In this document: piece after piece, positions 34,208-42,246 of the stretch
Numbering within the stretch: the first letter of the stretch is position 1
How the letters are laid out: the number at the start of each line of letters is the position of its first letter
Assembly (NCBI GenBank): GCA_045631525.1
Contig: JAZQUY010000013.1
Coordinates: 26,773 to 90,772 of the forward strand
Direction of reading: 5' to 3'
DNA from: SIG440 sp045631525
Lineage (GTDB): Bacteria; Bacillota; Clostridia; Monoglobales; Monoglobaceae
DNA length: 64,000 nt
Notes under the pieces: generated by a model
What the model was told of the DNA's origin: nothing
What the model saw: the letters and a program-made list of their open reading frames with translations, nothing else
The model's database searches: none
Made by a program: the position numbers and the translations under genes

Positions 34208-34211
34208 AACT

Positions 34212-34451
34212 TTATAATCCAAGCAACCATTCAACAGTAACATTTAATATTTTTGCAATTTCTTTTAATTCATAATCAGCAACAAAGCGCGTTCCAATTT
34301 CTATTCGCGAAATGCTGTCACGCTCCAAGGTTATTCCTGCCACTTGTAACCTCGCAGCCAGCTCAGCTTGTGTCAACCTCAACTTGCAACGGGCCTCATG
34401 AATACGTTCTCCGCAAATATTTTTTCTTCCATTATAATCATAAATTTTCAT
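34212..34451 (-). CDS. XRE family helix-turn-helix regulator
   Basis: A 79-residue Cro/CI-type protein consisting of little more than one HTH domain: RIHEARCKLRLTQAELAARLQVAGITLERDSISRIEIGTRFVADYELKEIAKILNVTVEWLLG. The start follows AGGTG-like sequence (GCGAGGTG, complement of about 34460-34467). It is divergent from a promoter that appears to drive a small RNA, which it might regulate. Confidence 0.85.
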   Translation of the reverse strand: MKIYDYNGRKNICGERIHEARCKLRLTQAELAARLQVAGITLERDSISRIEIGTRFVADYELKEIAKILNVTVEWLLGL

Positions 34452-34488
34452 AACAAAACACCTCGCATGTGAAAAATAAGATTTTTTC

Positions 34489-34517
34489 TTGACTTTAACA
34501 TATTTTTATGTTAAAAT
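34489..34517 (+). promoter_or_regulatory. Strong plus-strand promoter upstream of a structured non-coding stretch
   Basis: TTGACT (34489-34494), 17 bases, TAAAAT (34512-34517). No open frame of useful length follows on the plus strand. Confidence 0.6.
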
Positions 34518-34521
34518 GGTG

Positions 34522-34646
34522 TTAAAGATAAGAATTTGTTTTTTATCTTTAAAGTTGTAATCTTGATTTTTCAAATGTAAAATTTGGATTGGTCGCAATC
34601 AGGATTACGCGCAAAAGGGATGAACCACGTTAGTGATTCATCCCTT
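34522..34646 (+). ncRNA. Candidate small RNA with three stem-loops
   Basis: Downstream of the promoter are three stems: TTAAAGATAA (34522-34531) with TTATCTTTAA (34543-34552); TAATCTTGATT (34558-34568) with AATCAGGATTA (34597-34607), enclosing CAAAT/ATTTG; and AAGGGATGAA (34615-34624) with TTCATCCCTT (34637-34646). The last stem lacks a good T run on the plus strand, but on the minus strand TTTTG follows, so it may really be the terminator of the 53-residue gene. Evidence is structural only. Confidence 0.4.
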
Positions 34647-34663
34647 AATTCAATTTATAAATT

Positions 34664-34825
34664 TTAACAAGTCCAATCGTGAATTGCATCATTCATCCTG
34701 TTCATAATTTTACCTGCTCTGTGATAAGCTCTTCTCATTGAACGCTTATTCATAGGGTGAAGCGTGATCATAACACCTATGCCTACAACCGTTCCCATCA
34801 TAAGTCCAAGTGAAAAATTAGCCAT
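34664..34825 (-). CDS. Small membrane protein (53 residues)
   Basis: A 53-codon frame with AAGGAG about eight bases before ATG 34825. The N-terminal half is hydrophobic (FSLGLMMGTVVGIGVMITL), enough for one membrane helix; the C-terminal half is basic and amphipathic (MNKRSMRRAYHRAGKIMNRMND). It starts two bases after the stop of the PRC-barrel-like gene and ends before a terminator stem, which supports it as a real second gene of an operon. No family recognised. Confidence 0.65.
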   Translation of the reverse strand: MANFSLGLMMGTVVGIGVMITLHPMNKRSMRRAYHRAGKIMNRMNDAIHDWTC

Positions 34826-34827
34826 TA

Positions 34828-35283
34828 CTATTTCTCCTTTCCTTCTATATAAATGATATTGTTTTTTATATGCATATCTTTTATTTCTATCTTATTATTT
34901 TTCCTAAAAAGTCCATTTTTCAAAGTCATCGAGTGTATTTCACCAGTTTTAAAATCAAAGCTCATATCATAAAGCTTTCGTTTTTCCCTATCTCTCTCGT
35001 ATACACCCAAAACCCTGTCTTCCGAAACATCCTCTTCTCTGCTATTTTTTATACTCTTATCAGAAATTTGCTCTTTGAGAAACAGCCTATCGCCGGATAT
35101 TTCGCCAAATTCTTCAATAAAAACTTTTTTGCTTAAGGGAATGAGACTTAGTGTTTCAATACATAGGGCATCAACATTATTTTTCTCTTTGGAAAAACAA
35201 ATACACTTCACCTTTCCAATAGGCTCGTTCTTATCTTTTTCATAAACATCAAGTTTTTTTAGTTTTTTGAGGGTTATTTCCAT
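34828..35283 (-). CDS. PRC-barrel-like protein
   Basis: A 151-residue protein with two small beta-rich repeats: one at the N-terminus (KLKKLDVYEKDKNEPIGKVKCICFSKEKNNVDALCI) and one at the C-terminus (RKLYDMSFDFKTGEIHSMTLKNGLFRKNNKIEIKDMHI), both resembling PRC-barrel domains that bind partners or RNA. A charged linker joins them. CGGAG precedes ATG 35283. It is co-transcribed with the 53-residue membrane protein. In Clostridia such proteins often belong to sporulation or envelope loci, which the spore-protein gene next door would fit. Confidence 0.6.
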   Translation of the reverse strand: MEITLKKLKKLDVYEKDKNEPIGKVKCICFSKEKNNVDALCIETLSLIPLSKKVFIEEFGEISGDRLFLKEQISDKSIKNSREEDVSEDRVLGVYERDREKRKLYDMSFDFKTGEIHSMTLKNGLFRKNNKIEIKDMHIKNNIIYIEGKEK

Positions 35284-35305
35284 CCCAATCTCCGTTCATA
35301 CAATA

Positions 35306-35341
35306 AAACCCGCAAACCAACCAAAACTTGATTTGCGGATT
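35306..35341 (-). terminator. Terminator of the spore-protein gene
   Basis: Minus-strand stem of CCGCAAA and TTTGCGG with a large loop, then GTTTTATT. Confidence 0.65.
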
Positions 35342-35368
35342 CTATCATATATCAATATTTTCTATACA

Positions 35369-35581
35369 TTACTGACCGTTAGCCAAGTCCTGTTCATACT
35401 TTTTGATCATCTTTTTAACCATCTGACCACCGATTGAACCGGCTTCTCTTGATGTGAGGTCACCGTTGTAACCGTTCTTGAGCTGTACACCTACTTCGTT
35501 TGCAGCCTCCATTTTGAACTTGTTCATAGCGGCTTTTGCTTCGGGTACAACAAAATTGTTGCTGCTCTTGTTGTTTGACAT
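35369..35581 (-). CDS. Alpha/beta-type small acid-soluble spore protein
   Basis: A 70-residue protein that coats and protects spore DNA. Both conserved blocks are present: AKAAMNKFKMEAANEVGVQL, which includes the region cut by the germination protease Gpr (after Glu in MEAANE), and TSREAGSIGGQMVKKMIKKYE, the DNA-binding block. GGAGGTG fixes ATG 35581, one codon set inside a longer open frame. Forespore-specific sigma-G expression is expected, but I do not see a convincing sigma-G promoter by eye. Confidence 0.93.
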   Translation of the reverse strand: MSNNKSSNNFVVPEAKAAMNKFKMEAANEVGVQLKNGYNGDLTSREAGSIGGQMVKKMIKKYEQDLANGQ

Positions 35582-35697
35582 AGTTTTCACCTCCCTTTTT
35601 TCAGAAAAACAATTTGTTCATCTGTCTTCGGTAATATTTTAACCTGTTTGACACATATTAAACATTGAAAATTTTTCTAATATTCAAATATATTTGC

Positions 35698-35706
35698 TTG
35701 TCGAAA
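35698..35706 (+). promoter_or_regulatory. Candidate Spo0A box
   Basis: TTGTCGAAA contains the TGTCGAA core. It lies 14 bases upstream of the -35 of the acyltransferase promoter, in the gap between that gene and the divergent spore-protein gene. Confidence 0.4.
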
Positions 35707-35720
35707 TTTATCGACTGCGG

Positions 35721-35749
35721 TTGACTTTTTTCGAATAATATTATAAAAT
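35721..35749 (+). promoter_or_regulatory. Promoter of the acyltransferase gene
   Basis: TTGACT (35721-35726), 17 bases, TAAAAT (35744-35749). Confidence 0.6.
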
Positions 35750-35778
35750 TAAAAAAAGTTTCAAAAAGGAGAAGTGCT

Positions 35779-36795
35779 ATGCGAAGAAAACTTTCGGAAA
35801 TATCATCTTTTGAAAGCATACTTTGTATGTTTGTTGTGATGATACATATTTTGTCCGACAGCATAAACAAATATCCCATGGGCTCAGTTTTGTCGGCTGT
35901 ATCATTTATTTTTTCGCGCACAATTACCTTTGCAGTGCCTGCGTTTATCATTTCCTCCGGCATCAAATTTGCCCACGGCTACGCAGATGGTAGCTTCAGA
36001 TATTTTTCGTTTTTGAAAAGGCGCATCACAAAGGTATACCTACCATATCTTCTTATGGCACTTATCTACTACCTTTATTTTGTTTTTCACAGACATTATT
36101 TTGATTTTAACTTGGCGGTAATGCTGAGGCATCTGTCTCTTGGAACAATAGCTGCACCTTTTTACTTTATAATAGTAATTATGCAATTTTACATTCTTGC
36201 CCCGCTGACATATCATTTTTGCCGCAATATTTCTCCAATAGTCGGCATACTTATTGCAGCAGCAATAACCATTGGTTCAAAATATTTTTTGTTGGGCTTT
36301 AAATATGCTGACAGAGTTTTTCTTGGATATTTTATATACTGGATAATTGGCTGCTATATCGGCATAAACTTTGATATGAACATTGACAAGCTGAAACGTT
36401 CAAAATTCGTGTGGGTTATCTGGGGAATTCTATTTACTATTATTTATTCCACCATTGCCTATTTTGAATTTTTAGGTTGGTTTGAATGGTTTGGCACAGA
36501 AATTATAAAAATTATCTTTGCCTCTTTTGCATCAATTATGTGGATTCTCATTATGCCGAAATATTCCCATGAGGTTTCGGATATATTATCACCGGCAACT
36601 TTTTATATATACCTTATACATTGTCTGGTGATTTTTGAAACCGAGCGATACCTTGAGATATGGCAAATTTCATCAGTCCCATTACGGTTTCTCATCCTTT
36701 GTGGAACTGCATATATAATTTCACTTGCTGTTTCCATCCTTTATTCACGTATAAAAATGATTTTCAATCGCAACAACGATATTTATGGAATATAA
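35779..36795 (+). CDS. Acyltransferase family 3 membrane protein
   Basis: A 338-residue membrane protein with about ten membrane segments and the acyltransferase-3 (OafA/WecH-like) layout: ESILCMFVVMIHILSD with the conserved His in segment 1, FAVPAFIISSGIKFAHGY, LKRRITKVYLPYLLMALIYY and, near the end, LSPATFYIYLIHCLVI. Members acetylate or acylate cell-wall or surface glycans. AAAGGAG precedes ATG 35779. The candidate Spo0A box upstream suggests stationary-phase or sporulation control. Confidence 0.85.
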   Translation: MRRKLSEISSFESILCMFVVMIHILSDSINKYPMGSVLSAVSFIFSRTITFAVPAFIISSGIKFAHGYADGSFRYFSFLKRRITKVYLPYLLMALIYYLYFVFHRHYFDFNLAVMLRHLSLGTIAAPFYFIIVIMQFYILAPLTYHFCRNISPIVGILIAAAITIGSKYFLLGFKYADRVFLGYFIYWIIGCYIGINFDMNIDKLKRSKFVWVIWGILFTIIYSTIAYFEFLGWFEWFGTEIIKIIFASFASIMWILIMPKYSHEVSDILSPATFYIYLIHCLVIFETERYLEIWQISSVPLRFLILCGTAYIISLAVSILYSRIKMIFNRNNDIYGI

Positions 36796-36828
36796 AAGAT
36801 TGCAGATAAATTTCTGCAATCTTTTTTG
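36794..36828 (+). terminator. Terminator of the acyltransferase gene
   Basis: AAAAGATTGCAG (36794-36805) and CTGCAATCTTTT (36814-36825), then TTG; it overlaps the stop codon. Confidence 0.88.
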
Positions 36829-36871
36829 TATATAGGAAAAGCCCCTTTAATATAATTTAATGGGGTGACTT

Positions 36872-38020
36872 ATGTTGAGACAAAAATTTTTTCTCTTTTT
36901 ATCTTTAATATTGATGATTACAGCAGCTCCCAAAAATTGCTGTGCTCTTTCTGCCCACAGTGCTGTGCTTATGGATGCAAACAGTGGCAGAGTTCTCTTT
37001 TCTCATAATGCTGATAAAAAAATGGGAATGGCAAGCACCACGAAAATAATGACAGCAATCACCGCTCTTGAAAACAGTGATATTTCGTCAGTGGCAAAGG
37101 TTTCTGGCAACGCATATGGCGTCGAGGGCTCATCGATGTATCTTGTCCTTGGCGAAGAACTGTCCCTTGAAAATCTTTTGTGGGGACTTATGCTTGTTTC
37201 GGGCAACGATGCGGCAACAGCAGTAGCTGAACACGTTTCAGGCTCGGTTGAAAAATTTTCACATTTGATGAATAGCACCGCAGAAAAAATCGGTGCTGAA
37301 AATTCGAACTTTACAAATCCACACGGACTATCTGACAATAACCACTATACCACCGCCAGAGATTTAGCAAAAATAACCTCATACGCACTGAAAAACCCAA
37401 AATTTTCCGAAATAGTTTCGACGCGTACAAAAAGTATTCCATGGAAAGACCACGATTATAACCGTTATATGGTAAATCATAATAAATTTCTCACTATGTA
37501 TGAGGGGTGTATCGGTGTCAAAACCGGTTTTACCAAAGCCACCGGAAGATGCCTTGTAACTGCAGTCGAAAAAAACGGAATGAAGCTTGTCTGTGTAACG
37601 CTCAATGCCCCTGATGACTGGAATGACCACAAAGTTATGTATGATAATACCTTTTCTCAATACACAGCTCATAAGATACATAACAAGGATGACATCATTA
37701 TTTCCGCAAACGTAAAAAAAGGCATTTTGGGCACCGTAAGTCTGGGAGTTGCAGAAGATGTTGTTTTGACGTTAAAAAGCGATGAAATAAGCAAAATAAC
37801 CACCGAGGCAATCCCTTTTGAAGACCTGCAGGCACCCATTAAAAAAGGTGATGTTTTGGGAACGCTCACTGTAAAAATCGGTGAAGAAAATTGTGGGGAG
37901 TTTCCGCTTGTTGCTTCAAGTGATGTTGAACTTAAAAAAATGATTTTCAAATCCACCGCCCAGCCATTATCACATTCCCTAAAAAAATTCTTTTGGGCAT
38001 GGATAACCTGCTTTCAATAA
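36872..38020 (+). CDS. D-alanyl-D-alanine carboxypeptidase, DacF/DacB type
   Basis: A 382-residue penicillin-binding protein 5-type enzyme that trims the terminal D-Ala of peptidoglycan stems. After a signal peptide (residues 1-25) come the three active-site motifs: STTK (SxxK), SGN (SxN; in LMLVSGNDAA) and KTGFT. A C-terminal PBP5-associated domain follows, with a possible amphipathic tail. GGGGTG precedes ATG 36872. Sporulation-specific DacF is a likely equivalent in this setting; a GTATA followed 16 bases later by AATATAAT (36828-36856) could be a forespore-type promoter, but the match is weak. Confidence 0.9.
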   Translation: MLRQKFFLFLSLILMITAAPKNCCALSAHSAVLMDANSGRVLFSHNADKKMGMASTTKIMTAITALENSDISSVAKVSGNAYGVEGSSMYLVLGEELSLENLLWGLMLVSGNDAATAVAEHVSGSVEKFSHLMNSTAEKIGAENSNFTNPHGLSDNNHYTTARDLAKITSYALKNPKFSEIVSTRTKSIPWKDHDYNRYMVNHNKFLTMYEGCIGVKTGFTKATGRCLVTAVEKNGMKLVCVTLNAPDDWNDHKVMYDNTFSQYTAHKIHNKDDIIISANVKKGILGTVSLGVAEDVVLTLKSDEISKITTEAIPFEDLQAPIKKGDVLGTLTVKIGEENCGEFPLVASSDVELKKMIFKSTAQPLSHSLKKFFWAWITCFQ

Positions 38021-38021
38021 A

Positions 38022-38052
38022 AAAAGCCTGAGGCAACCAGCCTCAGGCTTTT
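38022..38052. terminator. Bidirectional terminator between D,D-carboxypeptidase and NhaC genes
   Basis: AAAAGCCTGAGG (38022-38033) and CCTCAGGCTTTT (38041-38052). Confidence 0.9.
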
Positions 38053-38064
38053 GAATTTTAAAAT

Positions 38065-39759
38065 TTATGCTTCTTTCTTTTTAGAAATTGCATCAATTAC
38101 AAACATTGTTCCAACAAGGATTATAACAGAAATCGGGAAAACAATATACCAATTCTGAATAAGACCTGCAAGTACATATGAAACAAATGATACAGCTGCA
38201 ACAGTTATTGCATAAGGAAGCTGTGTCGAAACATGGTTCAAATGGTTACACTGTGCACCGGCTGATGACATAATGGTTGTATCAGAAATCGGTGAACAAT
38301 GGTCGCCGCATACAGCGCCTGCAAGACATGCTGACATACCGATGATGAGAAGCGGGTCGTTTGCATCAAAGATAACTGTAACAATCGGAATGAGAATACC
38401 AAATGTACCCCATGATGTACCGGTTGAAAATGCAAGAATGCAAGCAACAACGAAGATAACAGCCGGCAGAAAGTTTGCAAGGCTTTCAGCGTTTGCAAGA
38501 AGATTTTCAACGTATGTTGCATAACCCAAAAGACCGTTTACATTCTTGAGTGCTGTTGCGAATGTAAGAATCAAAATTGCAGGAACCATCGCTACAAAGC
38601 CCTTGGGAACACATTCCATAGCTTCTTTGAAAGAAATAAGTCTTCTTGCCATAAAGTAAAGGATGGTAATAACCAAAGCAATGATTGAACCCCAGGGAAG
38701 ACCAACGGTTGCATCTGTGTTACCAAATGAACCGATGAAGTTACCTGCATTGTCTGTTCCGCCCCAGATGTCAACGCCAAAGAAGCCGCCAACATAGATA
38801 AGCGCCAGAACACAAAGAATTATAAGGACAACAATGGGAAGTACCAGGTCAGAAACACGGCTTCTGGTTGAAATCTGTACTGCTTCTCCATCTTCAACCT
38901 TGTCACCTGTTGTGAAAAGGTCACCGTTGTTGATTGCGTTGAGTTCATGCAATCTCATAGGACCGAAATCCATCTTTTTAACACAAAGAACAATTATGAA
39001 AACAAATGTAAGAAGTGAATAAAAATTGTAAGGAATAGCACGAACAAAAAGTGAAATGCCTTCGCCTTCCGGAGCATAACTTGCAACAGCAGCTGCCCAA
39101 GACGAAATCGGAGCAATCATACAAATCGGTGCAGCAGTTGCATCAATGAGATATGACAGCTTCGCTCTTGAAACTTTGTGACGGTCACACACCGGCTTCA
39201 TAACAGAGCCAACAGTGAGACAGTTGAAATAGTCATCAATGAAAATAAGAACACCAAGAACAAAGGTAGCAAGCATTGCACCCACGCGGCTCTTGATGTG
39301 CTTTTCTGCCCATGCACCGAAAGCAGCACTTCCTCCTGCCTTGTTAATAAGAGCAACCAAAATACCCAGAACAACAAGGAAAACGAAGATACCTGCAGTG
39401 CCTGAAACTGCATCAATAAGACCAACTGACAAAAGGTTGTCCATACCAACTACCGGATTGAAGTTTGCTGAGAAAAGAGCAGCGATAACAATGCCGATAA
39501 AAAGTGATGAATATACTTCCTTTGTAACAAGTGCCAGAATTATGGCAAGAATTGGTGGAAGCAATGACACAAATGTTGCATAATAGTTACTTGGTGCGGG
39601 AAGCTCACCTGTGCCTCCGCAGTCCACACAGTCAGCGCCTGCGCCCTCACAGGTTGCACATATGATTGTTTCGGTTGAGTGAACAGAAACAGCACATACA
39701 ACAACTGCAATAAGAGCAAGGATAACAACCGCGCTTTTGATGATTGTTGATTTTTTCAT
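38065..39759 (-). CDS. NhaC family Na+/H+ antiporter with N-terminal CxxC pair
   Basis: A 564-residue membrane protein with about 12 membrane segments. NhaC-family sequences include IFIDDYFNCLTVGSVMKPVCDRHKVSRAKLSYLIDATAAPICMIAPISSWAA and GTSWGTFGILIPI, and SACLAGAVCGDHCSPISDTTIMSSAGAQCNHLNHV near the end. The N-terminus is odd: after a first hydrophobic segment there is C34-x2-C37-x6-C44-x2-C47 followed by GGTG, resembling half of a DnaJ-type zinc-binding repeat. AGGAGGA fixes ATG 39759. It has its own promoter and a candidate Spo0A box in the leader. Ion specificity cannot be read from sequence. Confidence 0.88.
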   Translation of the reverse strand: MKKSTIIKSAVVILALIAVVVCAVSVHSTETIICATCEGAGADCVDCGGTGELPAPSNYYATFVSLLPPILAIILALVTKEVYSSLFIGIVIAALFSANFNPVVGMDNLLSVGLIDAVSGTAGIFVFLVVLGILVALINKAGGSAAFGAWAEKHIKSRVGAMLATFVLGVLIFIDDYFNCLTVGSVMKPVCDRHKVSRAKLSYLIDATAAPICMIAPISSWAAAVASYAPEGEGISLFVRAIPYNFYSLLTFVFIIVLCVKKMDFGPMRLHELNAINNGDLFTTGDKVEDGEAVQISTRSRVSDLVLPIVVLIILCVLALIYVGGFFGVDIWGGTDNAGNFIGSFGNTDATVGLPWGSIIALVITILYFMARRLISFKEAMECVPKGFVAMVPAILILTFATALKNVNGLLGYATYVENLLANAESLANFLPAVIFVVACILAFSTGTSWGTFGILIPIVTVIFDANDPLLIIGMSACLAGAVCGDHCSPISDTTIMSSAGAQCNHLNHVSTQLPYAITVAAVSFVSYVLAGLIQNWYIVFPISVIILVGTMFVIDAISKKKEA

Positions 39760-39800
39760 AATGAATCCTCCTGGAATTTTATGTAGTGCCGAAAACTTTT

Positions 39801-39810
39801 TTCGACAAAA
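39801..39810 (-). promoter_or_regulatory. Candidate Spo0A box in the NhaC leader
   Basis: On the minus strand TTTTGTCGAA, containing TGTCGAA. It lies downstream of the -10 element, a position expected for repression. Confidence 0.4.
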
Positions 39811-39823
39811 TAAATACTGTATA

Positions 39824-39852
39824 ATTATTGCATATTTACATAAAAAAGTCAA
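39824..39852 (-). promoter_or_regulatory. Promoter of the NhaC gene
   Basis: On the minus strand TTGACT (39847-39852), 17 bases, AATAAT (39824-39829). Confidence 0.55.
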
Positions 39853-39891
39853 TAATTAGTCACATAATTTTAAAAAATGGCATAGCAAGTA

Positions 39892-39917
39892 AAAAAATCC
39901 GGAGCAAATGCTCCGGA
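39892..39917 (-). terminator. Terminator of the ECF/dap run
   Basis: TCCGGAGCA and TGCTCCGGA around AA, followed on the minus strand by TTTTTTTAC. It lies directly downstream of the ECF S-component gene. Confidence 0.85.
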
Positions 39918-39925
39918 AATGTATT

Positions 39926-40435
39926 TTATTTAAAAAATTTCATTATCTCTTTTTTCGTGCTCAAAAGCTTATAAGCAACGGCCGAAACAAAAATCCCAAA
40001 AACAGCCTGAGTTATATTCCCCCAGATACCTGCTGCTGCCGCAAAAACGCTTCCGGTGAGCACTATTTCAAAGAGAAAATATCCCACCGACATAATACAT
40101 TCAGCGACAATTCCACAAACAATAAGGCTCGCCCAGCTTCTTGTTTTGAAAACGCTGCCAAAAAGCTTTCCCGAAACAAATGCCATCAAAAACTTTATTA
40201 CAAGCGTTGGAACGACAAACACCATATATCCACCGAAAGCATCAGCGAGAGCCGAGCCTATTCCCCCTGCCAGACCGCCAAGAACAGGACCCAGCAAATA
40301 GGCTGAAAGAAGCACCACCGCATCGCCCATGTTCACATATCCGCCACTTAACCCCGCAGGAATACGTACCGCAAATGTGGAAACGCACACGAGTGCAGCA
40401 AAAACTGCTGCAATAACCATTTTTTTTGTTTTCAC
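39926..40435 (-). CDS. ECF transporter S component (vitamin uptake)
   Basis: A 169-residue protein with about five to six membrane segments. The N-terminal AAVFAALVCVSTFAVRIPAGLSGGYVNMGDAVVLLSAYLLGP and GGLAGGIGSALADAFGGYMVFVVPTLVIKFLMAF are the pattern of S components related to the riboflavin/pyridoxine group. S components bind the vitamin and share an energising module that is encoded elsewhere. GTG 40435 has AAGGA five bases upstream. It starts 22 bases after the dapB stop and may be co-transcribed. The vitamin is unknown. Confidence 0.8.
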   Translation of the reverse strand: MKTKKMVIAAVFAALVCVSTFAVRIPAGLSGGYVNMGDAVVLLSAYLLGPVLGGLAGGIGSALADAFGGYMVFVVPTLVIKFLMAFVSGKLFGSVFKTRSWASLIVCGIVAECIMSVGYFLFEIVLTGSVFAAAAGIWGNITQAVFGIFVSAVAYKLLSTKKEIMKFFK

Positions 40436-40457
40436 AAGTATCCTTCTTCCTTTATTA

Positions 40458-41213
40458 TTAGTATTCCTTAACTAAATCTGCCATGCTGTAAAGTCCAGGG
40501 TCTTTTTGGTACATAAAAATTGCTGCACGAACAGCACCCACTGCAAAAACTTCTCTCGAGGTTGCCGAATGCTTCACCTCAATAATTTCATCGTTTCCGG
40601 CAAAAATAACGGTATGCTCGCCCACGATGTTTCCTCCGCGTACTGCGTGAATACCTATTTCATCTTTGTCCCTTTTCTTTCTCACAGAGTGTCTGTCAAA
40701 AACATATTTGGGGTTAAAAGCAACAGTATCAGAAATAGCATCCGCAATAGCAAGTGCAGTTCCGCTGGGTGCGTCAAGCTTTTGATTGTGATGTTTTTCA
40801 ACGATTTCAATGTCGAAATTACTTTCCAGAACCTTTGATGCTTTGGTAACAAGGTCAATAAGGAGATTCACACCAAGTGACATATTTGCTGAAAAAAAGA
40901 TTGGAGTATCCTTTGAATAAAATTCAATTTTAGAAATCTGTTCCTTTGAAAGACCAGTTGTGCAGATAACAGCCGGAATCTTGTTCTTCTTTGCGTAATC
41001 CAGCACTTCATCAGTCAGTGACGGATGTGAAAAGTCGATAATACAATCAAGCTTTTCATTCACCTTTTGAAGACTGTCATACACCGGAAAATCAGTGCTT
41101 TCAGTATTTATATCAAAACCCGCTGCAATGCATAAAGCAGGGTTTTCATTTGCAATACGGCGTACCGCATTTCCCATTCTTCCGTTTGCACCGCATAAAA
41201 GAACATTTATCAT
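40458..41213 (-). CDS. dapB: 4-hydroxy-tetrahydrodipicolinate reductase
   Basis: A 251-residue enzyme of the diaminopimelate/lysine pathway, reducing the DapA product with NAD(P)H. N-terminal CGANGRMGNAV is the nucleotide-binding loop; CTTGLSKEQ, SANMSLGVNLL and the catalytic KHHNQKLDAPSGTAL are family motifs. It starts 20 bases after dapA. The pathway also provides dipicolinate for spores. Confidence 0.95.
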   Translation of the reverse strand: MINVLLCGANGRMGNAVRRIANENPALCIAAGFDINTESTDFPVYDSLQKVNEKLDCIIDFSHPSLTDEVLDYAKKNKIPAVICTTGLSKEQISKIEFYSKDTPIFFSANMSLGVNLLIDLVTKASKVLESNFDIEIVEKHHNQKLDAPSGTALAIADAISDTVAFNPKYVFDRHSVRKKRDKDEIGIHAVRGGNIVGEHTVIFAGNDEIIEVKHSATSREVFAVGAVRAAIFMYQKDPGLYSMADLVKEY

Positions 41214-41233
41214 TTGTGTATCTCCTCTTTTTC

Positions 41234-42121
41234 TTATTTAAGACTTTCTTTATAGTTAAACAATGCCTTTTTCAGTTTTTCGACATTTTTTTCTTCCATT
41301 TCACAAAGGGGAAGCCTTAGCTTTCCCACATTGAACCCGAGAATGTTCATTGCCGTCTTCACCGGTATGGGATTTACCTCATAAAACATAGCCCCCATAC
41401 AGTCAAGCATTTTGAGAAATTTCTCTTGGGCAGTCTTGATATTCCCGTTTTCAAAATCATTGCAAAAACCATAAACCTCATATGGAAAAATATTTGCAAT
41501 AACAGAAATCACACCGCTTCCGCCAATAGCCATAATCGGCAGTGCAACATCATCATTTCCGGAATAGACCACAAGATTGGTTTCAGCCAAGATTTTTCCG
41601 GCGAAAGCCACGTCACCGCTGGCTTCCTTTATTCCGATTATGTTTTCATATTTTTCATCAAGGATTTTCAGTGTTTCCAGGGAAATTGAAACCCCTGTCC
41701 TGCCCGGAACATTATACAAAACAACAGGAATTTTAACACTTTCGGCAATGGCTCCGTAATATTCGCATAATCCCTTGGGGGTTGCCTTGTTATAATAAGG
41801 CGTAACCACCAAAATGCCGTCATAACCCACATTTTCAGCAAATTTACTAAGCCTTACTGCTTTATCCACATTGTTGCTGCCCGTTCCGGCAAGCATTGTA
41901 ATTTTGCCTTTCATTTTTTCAATACAAAATTTGAGAACTTCCATTTGTTCTTTTTCATCCATTGCAGATGCTTCACCTGTTGTTCCGCAAATAATAAGTG
42001 CCTTTGTCTTATTTTCAAGCTGAAACATGAGAAGTTCTTCAAGCTTTTCGTAATTCACACCACCAGCATCAAAAGGTGTAATTATAGCAACACCCGAGCC
42101 AGTGAAAATAGGTCTTTTCAT
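41234..42121 (-). CDS. dapA: 4-hydroxy-tetrahydrodipicolinate synthase
   Basis: A 295-residue aldolase condensing pyruvate with aspartate semialdehyde. CGTTGEASAM carries the Thr pair of the proton relay, LYNVPGRTG the catalytic Tyr and GIKEASGD the Schiff-base Lys. It lies between asd and dapB in one orientation. Confidence 0.95.
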   Translation of the reverse strand: MKRPIFTGSGVAIITPFDAGGVNYEKLEELLMFQLENKTKALIICGTTGEASAMDEKEQMEVLKFCIEKMKGKITMLAGTGSNNVDKAVRLSKFAENVGYDGILVVTPYYNKATPKGLCEYYGAIAESVKIPVVLYNVPGRTGVSISLETLKILDEKYENIIGIKEASGDVAFAGKILAETNLVVYSGNDDVALPIMAIGGSGVISVIANIFPYEVYGFCNDFENGNIKTAQEKFLKMLDCMGAMFYEVNPIPVKTAMNILGFNVGKLRLPLCEMEEKNVEKLKKALFNYKESLK

Positions 42122-42165
42122 AATTCATACAGCCTTTCTGCCCACGAAAAATCAAAATCCCTTTT

Positions 42166-42236
42166 GTGCTTTTGTGGGATAAAAGCACATTTTTTCTCGG
42201 TATTTTAAATTGATGCAGCAAAAATTTGCTGCATCA
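42166..42236. other. Two stem-loops in the asd-dapA gap
   Basis: GTGCTTTT (42166-42173) with AAAAGCAC (42181-42188), followed on the plus strand by ATTTTTTC; and TGATGCAGCA (42211-42220) with TGCTGCATCA (42227-42236). The second lies just after the asd stop and could partly terminate or stabilise the asd transcript. Neither looks like a lysine riboswitch. Confidence 0.45.
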
Positions 42237-42246
42237 ATCAATGATT

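Noticed and set aside
38232..38246. Additional Spo0A core (TGTCGAA) inside the NhaC gene, and another inside dapA near 41276
   Set aside because: Both lie well inside coding sequence away from promoters and are expected by chance.
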